Below, in pieces: positions 26,276 through 33,571 of a stretch of 64,000 bases of DNA. Position 1 is the first letter of the stretch. Every line of letters starts with the position of its first letter. Where the stretch lies: contig NZ_CANKZF010000002.1 of the NCBI RefSeq assembly GCF_947488515.1, positions 1,090,294 through 1,154,293 of the forward strand, given 5' to 3'. The stretch is from an uncultured Nocardioides sp. (GTDB taxonomy: Bacteria; Actinomycetota; Actinomycetes; Propionibacteriales; Nocardioidaceae). The notes below the pieces were generated by a model, which made no database searches, was not told the DNA's origin, and saw only the letters and a program-made list of their open reading frames with translations. Both the position numbers and the translations under genes were made by a program.

Positions 26276-28315
26276 TTGCTCGAAGCGCTCGACCCCGAGC
26301 AGCGACAGGTAGCCGAGGCGCTGCGCGGACCGGTGCGGGTCCTGGCCGGCGCCGGCACCGGCAAGACCCGCGCGGTCACCCACCGGATCGCCCACGGCGT
26401 CAGCCAGGGCGTCTACGCGCCCACCGAGGTGCTGGCGCTGTCGTTCACGACCCGCGCGGCGGGTGAGATGCGTGAGCGGTTGCGCGCCCTCGGGGCGCCG
26501 GGCGTGCAGGCGCGGACCTTCCACTCCGCCGCGCTGCGCCAGCTGCGGTTCTTCTGGCCGCGGGTCCACCAGCGCGAGCTGCCCGAGCTCGTCCAGTCCA
26601 AGCTGGCGATGCTCGCGCTCGCCGCGCGACGACAGCGGCTCGGCGTCGACCAGGCCACGCTGCGCGACCTCGCCAGCGAGATCGAGTGGGCCAAGGTCTC
26701 CAACGTCGGCCCCGACAGCTACGCCGCGATCGCCCGCACCCGCGGCCGTGCGGTGTCCAACCTCGACCCCGAGGTCGTGGCCCGCGCCTTCGACGCCTAC
26801 GAGGAGGTCAAGCGCGGCCAGGGCCGGATGGACATGGAGGACGTGCTGCTGTTCGGCGCCGGGCTCCTCGCCGACAACGAGGCGGTGGCCGCCCAGGTGC
26901 GCCGCCAGTACAAGTGGTTCGTCGTCGACGAGTTCCAGGACGTCTCACCCCTCCAGCACGCGCTGCTCGACCTGTGGCTCGGCGGGCGCGACGAGCTGTG
27001 CGTCGTGGGCGACCCCGCCCAGACGATCTACTCCTTCGCCGGTGCCGACGCGCGCTACCTGCGCGAGTTCACCCAGCGCTTCCCCTCCGCCACGAGCGTC
27101 GACCTCGTCCGCAACTACCGCTCGACCCCCGAGGTCGTCGCCGCGGCCAACCAGCTGCTCGCCGGCACCCCCAGCAAGGGTGTCGACCTCGTCGCCCAGC
27201 GTCCCGCCGGCGCCCGCATCACCTGGCGCGAGGCCACCGACGAGGTCGCCGAGGCCGAGGCCGTCGCCGACCGGGTGACCGCCCTGCGCGCCTCCGGCAC
27301 CCCGGCCAGCCGGATGGCCGTGCTGCTGCGCATCAACGCCCAGTCCGAGCGCTTCGAGGAGGCCCTCGCGGCTCGCGGGATCCCCTACGTCGTACGCGGC
27401 GCCGCGCGGTTCTTCGACCGTCCCGAGGTGCGGCAGGCGATCACCCTCGTCCGGGGTGCGGCCCGCTCGGGCGAGGCGTCCGGCCCGGTGTCCGAGGCCG
27501 TGCTGGCCGTGCTCTCGCAGATGGGCCACTCCACCGAACCGCCCGAGGGCAGGGGAGAGGTCCGCAACCGGTGGGAGTCCCTGCAGGCGCTCGTCGACCT
27601 GTCGGCCGACTTCGGCCGCGAGCGTCCCGACGCGGGCGTCGGCGACTTCGTCGACGACCTCGACCGCCGCGCCAGCGAGCAGCACGCGCCGGTGGCGGAC
27701 GCCGTCACCCTGGCGACGATCCACTCCGCCAAGGGCCTGGAGTGGGACGCCGTCTTCGTGGCCGGCATGCACGAGAAGATGATGCCGATCTCGCAGGCGC
27801 AGACGCCCGCGGAGATCGAGGAGGAACGCCGCCTCCTCTACGTCGCGATGACCCGCGCCCGGGACGAGCTCACCGTGTCGTGGGCCACCGCCCGGGAGCC
27901 GGGCGGCCGCTCGACGCGCGGCAGCTCGCCGTTCCTCGCGCCCCTGCTCGATGGCGTGCCCGGCGTGTCCGCGCAGCGGCGCGAGCGCACCAAGCGCAAC
28001 CGCGCCGCGATGCACTGCCGCGAGTGCGGCAAGGCGCTGTCGACGGCGTCGGAGAAGAAGATCGGCCGCTGCGCCGACTGCCCCGCCTCCTACGACGAGG
28101 CGCTCTTCGAGCGGCTCCGGGAGTGGCGCCTGGCACGGTCCGCGGAGGACAGCGTGCCGGCGTTCGTGGTGTTCACCGACGCGACCCTGCAGCTCATCGC
28201 CGAGCACGTCCCCACCGACGAGACGGGCCTGCGCAAGATCAGCGGCGTCGGCCCGAGCAAGATCGCCAAGTACGGCGACGAGGTGCTCGCGCTGGTCGCC
28301 GCAGCCGGCAGCTGA
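26276..28315 (+). CDS. uvrD2: ATP-dependent DNA helicase UvrD2 (with HRDC domain)
   Basis: 679 aa. SF1A helicase: Walker A GAGTGKTR (about residues 25-32), VVDEFQDVSPLQ, VVGDPAQTIYSFAGAD, DLVRNYRST, TIHSAKGLEWDAVF and LLYVAMTRARDEL. The C-terminal part has the tetracysteine motif CRECGK ... CADC (about residues 582-603) and an HRDC domain ending KISGVGPSKIAKYG. This architecture is specific to UvrD2. The start is TTG at 26276, which leaves only four residues before the Q-motif region LDPEQRQV. Function: DNA unwinding in repair; essential in mycobacteria according to published work. Confidence 0.92.
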   Translation: MLEALDPEQRQVAEALRGPVRVLAGAGTGKTRAVTHRIAHGVSQGVYAPTEVLALSFTTRAAGEMRERLRALGAPGVQARTFHSAALRQLRFFWPRVHQRELPELVQSKLAMLALAARRQRLGVDQATLRDLASEIEWAKVSNVGPDSYAAIARTRGRAVSNLDPEVVARAFDAYEEVKRGQGRMDMEDVLLFGAGLLADNEAVAAQVRRQYKWFVVDEFQDVSPLQHALLDLWLGGRDELCVVGDPAQTIYSFAGADARYLREFTQRFPSATSVDLVRNYRSTPEVVAAANQLLAGTPSKGVDLVAQRPAGARITWREATDEVAEAEAVADRVTALRASGTPASRMAVLLRINAQSERFEEALAARGIPYVVRGAARFFDRPEVRQAITLVRGAARSGEASGPVSEAVLAVLSQMGHSTEPPEGRGEVRNRWESLQALVDLSADFGRERPDAGVGDFVDDLDRRASEQHAPVADAVTLATIHSAKGLEWDAVFVAGMHEKMMPISQAQTPAEIEEERRLLYVAMTRARDELTVSWATAREPGGRSTRGSSPFLAPLLDGVPGVSAQRRERTKRNRAAMHCRECGKALSTASEKKIGRCADCPASYDEALFERLREWRLARSAEDSVPAFVVFTDATLQLIAEHVPTDETGLRKISGVGPSKIAKYGDEVLALVAAAGS

Positions 28316-28371
28316 CAGGCGTGCGGACGGGCGTCGGCGGGCGCCCCGAAAAAGAAATCTCGGTAATACCC

Positions 28372-28411
28372 ATTAAATGGTTTGCCCCTGACGATGTGAG
28401 GGGTCTAACGT
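28372..28411 (+). promoter_or_regulatory. whiB7 promoter with AT-rich WhiB7-type site
   Basis: ATTAAAT (28372-28378) lies three bases before TTGCCC (-35, 28382-28387). Then come 18 bases and TAACGT (-10, 28406-28411). An AT-rich stretch three bases upstream of -35 is the known WhiB7/SigA activation site, so autoregulation is expected. Confidence 0.65.
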
Positions 28412-28485
28412 TCCCTTTCACAACAACCCGCGCATGGGATCGCTGACGACGATCCGCGCCCGACGCCCCGAAGGAGGTGGCCCCC

Positions 28486-28680
28486 ATGGAGAACTACACG
28501 AAGACGATGACGGCTTGGACGCCGTCCTTCGGCATGCCCGCTGCAGGCCACCGCTGCGCCACTGATGTGCGCGTCCTCGGTGTCGATGTTGCAGCTGCGC
28601 TCCAGGGGACCGCTGTGTCCATCGAGCGCGTCAAGGGCGTCTTCCCGGGTCTTCCAGCCTGGAGTCCACCGACGAGTTGA
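28486..28680 (+). CDS. Leader peptide (uORF) of whiB7
   Basis: 64-codon leader ORF starting at ATG 28486 after a very strong Shine-Dalgarno (AGGAGG at 28472-28477). It begins MENYTKTMTAW. The product shows no fold and probably matters only as a ribosome-position sensor. Its TGA (28678-28680) lies in the hairpin CGAGTTG-AGA-CAACTCG (28673-28689), and its last 8 codons cover the antiterminator arm at 28657-28664. Ribosomes reaching the stop would let the downstream terminator form; ribosomes stalled by antibiotics would free the antiterminator. Confidence 0.65.
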   Translation: MENYTKTMTAWTPSFGMPAAGHRCATDVRVLGVDVAAALQGTAVSIERVKGVFPGLPAWSPPTS

Positions 28681-28747
28681 GACAACTCGCATCGGCAGCC
28701 TCCAGGCCGCGGAACCCGACACCCGGGATCCGCGGCCTTTCTGTTTG
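28657..28747 (+). terminator. whiB7 transcription attenuator: antiterminator and intrinsic terminator
   Basis: Terminator: AGGCCGCGG (28704-28712) pairs with CCGCGGCCT (28730-28738), followed by TTTCTGTTT. Competing antiterminator: GCCTGGAG (28657-28664, in the uORF) pairs perfectly with CTCCAGGC (28700-28707), which shares four bases with the terminator's left arm. The hairpin at 28673-28689 nests inside the antiterminator. Confidence 0.75.
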
Positions 28748-28798
28748 TCCCAGTGAGTCACACACCGCGATCAGGTCAACGAGGAGGAGGTGAACAAC

Positions 28799-29179
28799 AT
28801 GACCATCAGCGTTCTCGACCGCAACCGAGCTGCCGACAAGACCGAGCTGGAGCCCCAGGCCCCCCTCGGAGCCCTGCACGACGCAGCTGCCGGAGTGGAT
28901 GAGGAGTTGCTGCCCTGCCGCGTCAACGACGCAGAGCTGTGGTTTGCCGAGTCCCCCGCGGACGTGGAGCAGGCCAAGGCCCTCTGCATCGACTGCCCGG
29001 TGCGGGCGCTGTGCCTCGACGGAGCCCTCGAGCGGCGTGAGCCGTGGGGCGTCTGGGGAGGCGAGCTCTTCCTCCAGGGCGTGGTGATCCCGCGCAAGCG
29101 GCCGCGAGGCCGGCCCCGCAAGTCCGAGCAGGTCACCGCTCAGGCCGGCCAGAACCAGAAGGACGGGGCCGCCGCGTAG
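28799..29179 (+). CDS. whiB7: WhiB7-type redox/antibiotic-response regulator
   Basis: 126 aa. Four cysteines bind [4Fe-4S]: Cys40, Cys63, Cys66 and Cys72 (C-x22-CxxC-x5-C). EPWGVWGGE (81-89) is the SigA-contact turn, and RPRGRPRK (101-108) is the AT-hook found in WhiB7. It activates ribosome-antibiotic resistance genes together with SigA. ATG 28799 is chosen over GTG 28790 because AGGAGG (28785-28790) is then correctly spaced. Regulation by autoregulation and by leader attenuation is indicated by the upstream features. Immediately downstream of uvrD2, as in mycobacteria. Confidence 0.95.
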   Translation: MTISVLDRNRAADKTELEPQAPLGALHDAAAGVDEELLPCRVNDAELWFAESPADVEQAKALCIDCPVRALCLDGALERREPWGVWGGELFLQGVVIPRKRPRGRPRKSEQVTAQAGQNQKDGAAA

Positions 29180-29226
29180 GCGTCACCTCAGTCACCTCCG
29201 AGGAAACACAAGGAACACCACCACTC

Positions 29227-29421
29227 ATGAAGACCTACCGAAACGGACGAAACGACATGAATCTCATGCATGAAGAACTCGCACGCGCGCAAATGACCGC
29301 GCGCCTGGGAGAGGCGCACGAACTGCGGCGCGGCCACCAGCTGGCCCTGGCCCGCCGGATGAGCCGCAAGGCCGAGCAGGCCGCGCAGCAGGCGCGTCTC
29401 GCCCTCGCTCGCGCGATCTGA
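29227..29421 (+). CDS. Small basic hypothetical protein behind whiB7
   Basis: 64 aa from ATG 29227 (54 aa if ATG 29257 is used). After a polar start the sequence is one helical stretch rich in Ala, Arg and Glu (MHEELARAQMTARLGEAHEL), coiled-coil-like, with no Cys or membrane segment. AAGGAAC lies upstream of 29227. Similar short 'MHEELARA' proteins occur widely in actinobacteria; the function is not known. The codon pattern is normal for the genome, which supports it as a real gene. Confidence 0.6.
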   Translation: MKTYRNGRNDMNLMHEELARAQMTARLGEAHELRRGHQLALARRMSRKAEQAAQQARLALARAI

Positions 29422-29574
29422 CGTGTTCCGAGGCCGACCTGGCCTCGGGACGGCTCTCGCCCTGATCGCGGGTGAGCACACACAGCGAGCCGGTACGTCG
29501 TCACCGTGACGACGTACCGGCTCGTTGCCACTTCCGCGGACCTCGGGCCCGCCCGCGACGCCATCTCGCGGGGG

Positions 29575-29580
29575 TAGCCT
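29575..29580 (+). promoter_or_regulatory. -10 box of a leaderless promoter (55-aa zinc-ribbon protein)
   Basis: TAGCCT, six bases before the GTG at 29587. Confidence 0.5.
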
Positions 29581-29586
29581 CGAAGC

Positions 29587-29754
29587 GTGAGCGACCTCGT
29601 GACGTGCGACTTCTGCGGCACCCGGGCCCCCGAGGGGGAGACCCTGACGTGGACGACCGCCGTCGAGAACGGCCGGCGACGCGCCTACTGCGACACCTGC
29701 TCGCGCACCCACCTGCGGGCGATGGAGAGCAAGCTCGACAGCGAGTGGTGGTGA
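29587..29754 (+). CDS. Small zinc-ribbon protein, 55 aa
   Basis: Short ORF GTG 29587 to TGA 29752. It has two CxxC knuckles, CDFC (residues 7-10) and CDTC (35-38), separated by a strand-rich stretch with TLTWTTAVENG, so a treble-clef or zinc-ribbon fold is likely. It ends SEWW. The start is supported by the -10 box six bases upstream. It converges with the next minus-strand gene 10 bases later. Function unknown; probably a nucleic-acid- or protein-binding zinc ribbon. Confidence 0.65.
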   Translation: MSDLVTCDFCGTRAPEGETLTWTTAVENGRRRAYCDTCSRTHLRAMESKLDSEWW

Positions 29755-29764
29755 CCCGACCCGG

Positions 29765-30409
29765 TCAGCGGGCGTCGAACCCCCCGTCGAACCACGCGCA
29801 CCCGCAGTAGGGATGGCGCTGCCAGCGTCGGGCGGCCGGCAGCGGCTCGTGGTCGACGCGCCACGACGTGAGCCACGTGTGCGGCAGCTCGCTCCGCGAC
29901 CACGCGGCGAGGTCGCGGGCGACCGCTCCGGCTGCGAGCGCGAGCAACGGCCTCGGGACCGCTCCCGGCGCCGCGCGATCGCCCTCGTCGAGCACCGCAG
30001 CGGCCACGCACCGCGCGCACGGTCCGACGCCGGGCGCGACCCACGGGCCGACGTCGACGGCGTAGGGCTGCACGCCCACCAGCACGTGCGGCAGCGAGTC
30101 GACGCACCACGCGTCGACCGTGGCCGACACCAGGCGTGCGGGGGTCACCGCGATCCCGACGGGGGCGCTGCGGTCGAGGACGACCCCGGCCGCGGTGAGC
30201 GCGGCGACGACGGTCCCGGTCCAGGCGTCAGGGCAGTCGAGCTGCGCGCGTGTGCGGCCGGCGTACGACGGGGGGACGGGGCGGGTGGGCACCTTCCGAC
30301 GGTGCCACGACGGCGACGGGCGCGGGCCGTCGTCCACAGGGCGCACCACCACCAGAAGCAGCGGCAGACGCAGCGGCAGACGCAGCAGCAGACGCAGCAG
30401 CGGCGCCAC
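29765..30409 (-). CDS. Cyclodehydratase/E1-like (TOMM F-type, Rv3196-like) protein
   Basis: Up to 214 aa. The C-terminal two thirds resemble the protein family annotated as TOMM leader-binding or cyclodehydratase domain proteins: PWVAPGVGPCARCVAAAVLD (Cys pair) and HPYCGCAW (second Cys pair) fit a structural zinc site. No ATP-binding E1 motif or YcaO partner is visible. The first 20 residues come from a low-complexity CTG/CGT repeat (30359-30403), so the true start may be internal (for example near VVVRPVDDG). In M. tuberculosis an equivalent gene lies in the same uvrD2-whiB7 region (from memory). Function unknown. Confidence 0.5.
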   Translation of the reverse strand: MAPLLRLLLRLPLRLPLLLVVVRPVDDGPRPSPSWHRRKVPTRPVPPSYAGRTRAQLDCPDAWTGTVVAALTAAGVVLDRSAPVGIAVTPARLVSATVDAWCVDSLPHVLVGVQPYAVDVGPWVAPGVGPCARCVAAAVLDEGDRAAPGAVPRPLLALAAGAVARDLAAWSRSELPHTWLTSWRVDHEPLPAARRWQRHPYCGCAWFDGGFDAR

Positions 30410-30450
30410 CCGAGGGGTGACGCCGCTGCAATGAGCTCAAGAGCTGAGGC

Positions 30451-30609
30451 TCACGCCTTGCCGAGGATGCGGTTCAAGTTGGTGCCGCAGACCGGGCAGA
30501 CGCCCTTGGCCATCTTGGTGCCCTTGTCGTTGACCTTGATCTCGCCCTCCGCCTCGCGCTTCTCCTTGCACTTGACGCAGTAGAACTCACCGCTCCAGGT
30601 CTCCGCCAT
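30451..30609 (-). CDS. Small DUF5679-like zinc-ribbon protein, 52 aa
   Basis: MAETWSGEFYCVKCKEKREA opens the protein; CVKC (11-14) and CPVC (about 38-41) form a zinc ribbon around GEIKVNDKGTKMAKG. The family is common in actinobacteria and has no established role. ATG 30609 is preceded by a clear AAGGAGG. The basic C-terminus NLNRILGKA suggests nucleic-acid or ribosome contact, which is inference. Confidence 0.8.
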   Translation of the reverse strand: MAETWSGEFYCVKCKEKREAEGEIKVNDKGTKMAKGVCPVCGTNLNRILGKA

Positions 30610-30718
30610 GACGGCCTCCTTGCTTGTTTTCTTGGTCGTCGCGACGGGGAAGTCTCTCGGGGAAGCCCGCCGGGGAGTGCCGACGGTTGCCAGCACTCCG
30701 CCGACGACCCTACGCCAC

Positions 30719-30737
30719 GCGTGAGCCACGCTCACGC
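30719..30737. repeat. 8-bp-arm palindrome in divergent promoter region
   Basis: GCGTGAGC-CAC-GCTCACGC, perfect arms around three bases. It lies between the divergent DUF5679-like gene and the crotonase gene. It shares the GCGTGA word with the next palindrome. Confidence 0.5.
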
Positions 30738-30745
30738 ACCACACG

Positions 30746-30781
30746 CGCTGAGCGTGAATCCGGGTCATTTCACGCTCAGCG
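30746..30781. promoter_or_regulatory. 13-bp-arm inverted repeat upstream of crotonase gene
   Basis: CGCTGAGCGTGAA (30746-30758) and TTCACGCTCAGCG (30769-30781) are perfect inverted copies with a 10-base spacer. The right arm ends 8 bases before the TACCCT -10 box of the crotonase gene, so it is well placed as an operator. It could also be a hairpin end for an unseen transcript. Confidence 0.5.
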
Positions 30782-30788
30782 GGATCAG

Positions 30789-30794
30789 TACCCT
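30789..30794 (+). promoter_or_regulatory. -10 box of a leaderless promoter (crotonase)
   Basis: TACCCT, six bases before ATG 30801. Confidence 0.55.
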
Positions 30795-30800
30795 CGGGCC

Positions 30801-31607
30801 ATGCCAGAGACCTCCGCAGACCTCGCCCACCTCCGCCTCGAGCGCCCCTCCGAGGGGGTCGTCCTGCTGACCCTCGACAACCCCGGGATGCGCAATGCGA
30901 TGAGCGACGAGATGACCTCGTCGTGGGTCGCGGCCATCGATCAGGTCGCCGCCGACCCGTCCGTGCGCGCGGTGGTGGTGACGGGGGAGGGGAGCGCCTT
31001 CTGCTCCGGTGGCAACACCTCGTGGATCGCCAGCGAGCCCGACGCGAGCGTGGACCGGCTGCGGTCCCGGATGCTGCCGTTCTACCGGGCCTGGCTGTCG
31101 ATCCGGCGCCTCGAGGTCCCCACCATCGCCGCCGTCAACGGCGCCGCCATCGGGGCCGGGCTGTGCCTCGCCCTCGCCTGCGACATCCGCTACGCCGCCG
31201 ACGGCGCCAAGCTCGGCGTGCCCTTCAACAAGCTCGGCATGCACGCCGGCATGGCCGGCACCTGGCTGCTGCCCGAGGTGGTCGGCCCCGCCCACGCTCG
31301 CGACCTGCTCCTCACCGGCCGCGTCGTGGAGGCCGAGGAGGCGCTGCGGCTCGGGCTGGTCTCGCGCGTCATCGACGAGGCGTCCTTCCTCGACGAGGTG
31401 CTCGAGACGGCGGCCGGCATCGCGGCGACCGCACCGATCGCGGCGCGTCTGACCAAGATCGCGCTCGCCGACGGCGGCCACGCGGACTTCGAGGCCGCGC
31501 TCCAGTGGGAGGCGCTCGCCCAGCCGATGACGCTCGCGACCGCCGACCTGCAGGAGGGCATCGCGGCCGCGAAGGAGAAGCGGTCCCCGGAGTTCCGCGG
31601 ACGCTGA
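30801..31607 (+). CDS. Enoyl-CoA hydratase/isomerase (crotonase) family protein
   Basis: 268 aa crotonase fold. NAMSDEM, GEGSAFCSGGNTSW (first oxyanion-hole Gly) and NGAAIGAGLCLALACDIRYA are visible. The two catalytic glutamates of classical enoyl-CoA hydratase (in GGGCE and GQPE) align here with Cys (AGLC) and Phe (GVPF). Simple hydration of 2-enoyl-CoA is therefore doubtful. An isomerase, another crotonase reaction or a different substrate is more likely. The start ATG 30801 is backed by a -10 box six bases upstream. It stands alone, without other beta-oxidation genes. Confidence 0.82.
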   Translation: MPETSADLAHLRLERPSEGVVLLTLDNPGMRNAMSDEMTSSWVAAIDQVAADPSVRAVVVTGEGSAFCSGGNTSWIASEPDASVDRLRSRMLPFYRAWLSIRRLEVPTIAAVNGAAIGAGLCLALACDIRYAADGAKLGVPFNKLGMHAGMAGTWLLPEVVGPAHARDLLLTGRVVEAEEALRLGLVSRVIDEASFLDEVLETAAGIAATAPIAARLTKIALADGGHADFEAALQWEALAQPMTLATADLQEGIAAAKEKRSPEFRGR

Positions 31608-31637
31608 CTCCCGCGAGCCCCGACCGAGGGGAACGAA

Positions 31638-31704
31638 GAAGGGGCCCCGCAGCCCTCCGACGCCTGCCTTCCCCAGCTGGCGTCGAGGAGCCGTGGGGCC
31701 CTTC
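31638..31704. terminator. Long hairpin after crotonase gene
   Basis: GAAGGGGCCCC (31638-31648) pairs with GGGGCCCTTC (31695-31704) with one bulged base. Inside, CTCCGACGCC and GGCGTCGAGGAG form a second helix. The structure is GC-rich, with short T run only (CTTCT). Confidence 0.55.
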
Positions 31705-31875
31705 TGGCCGCAAACCTAGGGCCGGCCACCCGCGCGGTCAACGGGGTGGTGTCCACCCCTGTGGACAGGCCTGTGGAGACGGTGTGCACCGCGGTCCCTC
31801 GGGGGTGGACGAAGTCGTCGCGCGTGGGGAGGACCCTGTGCGCGACACGCCCGGCGCGAGCGCCGTACTGTGCGG

Positions 31876-32970
31876 GTGACCAGCGGCAACACCTGCGACG
31901 GGGCTGTGGAGGAGAAGAAGTTGGGCGAGGAGCCGACGGCGGGCACCCACCGCGGTCCCGTGGCGACCCTGCGACGCATCGCGTTCCTGATGGAGCGCCA
32001 GCGCGAGGAGACCCGCCGGATCGAGGCCTTCCGCAAGGCGGCGCGGACGATCCTGCCGCTGCCCGAGGACGAGGTACGCCGACGCGCGGCCGACGGCACG
32101 CTCACCGAGCTGACCGGCATCGGCCCCAGCACCGCCGCCGCCATCACCGACGCGTGCAACGGGGTCGTCCCCGAGCGCCTCGTGAAGCTCGAGGCGACCG
32201 CCGGGCCCCTGGCGCGTGGCGGGGAGGAGCTGCGGGCGAGGCTGCGGGGCGACCTGCACTCCCACTCCGACTGGTCCGACGGCGGCTCACCGCTGGAGGA
32301 GATGGCGATGACGGCCATGGAGCTGGGCCACGACTACCTCGTGCTCACCGACCACAGCCCACGGCTGCGGGTGGCCAACGGGCTGAGCGCCGAGCGGCTG
32401 ACGCGCCAGCTCGGGGTCGTGGACGCCGTCAACGAGCACCTCGGCGGATCGTTCACCCTGCTGAAGGGGATCGAGGTGGACATCCTCGACGACGGGTCCC
32501 TCGACCAGACCCCGGAGATGCTGGGACGGCTCGACGTCCGCGTCGCCTCGGTGCACTCCAAGCTCAAGATGGACGCCGCCCCGATGACGAAGCGGATGGT
32601 CGCCGCCGTCCGCAACCCGCACACCAACGTCCTCGGCCACTGCACCGGCCGCCTGGTGACCGGCAACAGGGGCGTGCGTCCGCAGAGCCAGTTCGACGCG
32701 AAGGCGGTGTTCACCGCCTGCGCGGAGGAGGGCGTGGCCGTGGAGATCAACTCGCGGCCCGAGCGCCGCGACCCGCCCACCAGGCTGCTCGAGCTCGCCC
32801 GCGACGTCGGGTGCCTGTTCTCCATCGACTCCGACGCCCACGCGCCCGGCCAGCTCGACATGCTCGACTACGGCGCCGCCCGCGCCACCGAGGCCGGGAT
32901 CGACCCCGACCGGATCGTCACCACCTGGGAGCGCGACCGGCTGCTCGAGTGGGCCGCGGCCCGGCTCTGA
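31876..32970 (+). CDS. PHP-domain metal-dependent phosphoesterase with HhH motif
   Basis: 364 aa from GTG 31876. An N-terminal helix-hairpin-helix (LTELTGIGPSTAAAITDA, about residues 76-93) precedes a PHP domain: DLHSHSDWSDGG, LTDHSPRL, KGIEVDIL, SVHSKLKM, GHCTGRLV and DSDAHAPGQLD supply the metal-binding His and Asp residues. This resembles the C-terminal half of PolX without the polymerase domain, so a repair exonuclease or phosphoesterase role is likely, or a histidinol-phosphatase-like one. The start is uncertain: GTG 31870, GTG 31876, or TTG 31921 with GGAGGAG upstream. Confidence 0.8.
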   Translation: MTSGNTCDGAVEEKKLGEEPTAGTHRGPVATLRRIAFLMERQREETRRIEAFRKAARTILPLPEDEVRRRAADGTLTELTGIGPSTAAAITDACNGVVPERLVKLEATAGPLARGGEELRARLRGDLHSHSDWSDGGSPLEEMAMTAMELGHDYLVLTDHSPRLRVANGLSAERLTRQLGVVDAVNEHLGGSFTLLKGIEVDILDDGSLDQTPEMLGRLDVRVASVHSKLKMDAAPMTKRMVAAVRNPHTNVLGHCTGRLVTGNRGVRPQSQFDAKAVFTACAEEGVAVEINSRPERRDPPTRLLELARDVGCLFSIDSDAHAPGQLDMLDYGAARATEAGIDPDRIVTTWERDRLLEWAAARL

Positions 32971-33019
32971 GCGTGGCTCCGCCCCCGCGAGTCCACCCCC
33001 GAGTGTGGGTGGCGGGGAC

Positions 33020-33025
33020 TAGGTT
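33020..33025 (+). promoter_or_regulatory. -10 box of a leaderless promoter (YgjP-like gene)
   Basis: TAGGTT, six bases before ATG 33032. Confidence 0.55.
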
Positions 33026-33031
33026 CGGCAC

Positions 33032-33571
33032 ATGAGCACCCCGGCCACCCCGCCCGACGTGGAGGTGCGCCGCTCGCGCCGTCGCCGCCGGACGGTCTCG
33101 GCCTACCGCGACGGCGACCGCATCGTCGTGCTCATCCCGGCCGCCATGAGCAAGCGCGACGAGGCGACGTGGGTCGCCGACATGGTCGCGCGCATCGAGC
33201 GGCAGGAGAAGCGCCGGCTGCGCTCCGACGACGACCTCGTGGCTCGCGCCGCCAAGCTCAACGACCTCTACCTCGGGGGCCTCGCGGTCCCTGCCTCGGT
33301 GCGCTGGGTGACCAACCAGAACGCCCGCTGGGGCTCGTGCACCCCCGGCGACCGCACCATCCGGCTCAGCGACCGGCTGCAGAAGGTTCCCGGCTGGGTC
33401 GTGGACTACGTGCTCGTCCACGAGCTGGCCCACCTGCTGGAGTCGGGCCACACCCCCGCGTTCTGGGCGTGGGTCGACCGCTACCCCCGTGCGGACAAGG
33501 CCAAGGGCTACCTCGAGGGCTACTCCGCGGCCGCCCGGCTCGAGCCTCCCCCGGGCGTCGACGAGGACTGA
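33032..33571 (+). CDS. YgjP-like (DUF45) zinc metallopeptidase domain protein
   Basis: 179 aa. Zinc signature HELAH (about residues 130-134) with a downstream His in SGHTPAFW, and the WGSC motif (NARWGSCTPGDRTIRLS) diagnostic of the YgjP/DUF45 group. The N-terminus is strongly basic (RRSRRRRRT). The physiological substrate of this family is not established. Its 3' end overlaps the 3' end of the convergent Nudix gene by 52 bases. Confidence 0.85.
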   Translation: MSTPATPPDVEVRRSRRRRRTVSAYRDGDRIVVLIPAAMSKRDEATWVADMVARIERQEKRRLRSDDDLVARAAKLNDLYLGGLAVPASVRWVTNQNARWGSCTPGDRTIRLSDRLQKVPGWVVDYVLVHELAHLLESGHTPAFWAWVDRYPRADKAKGYLEGYSAAARLEPPPGVDED

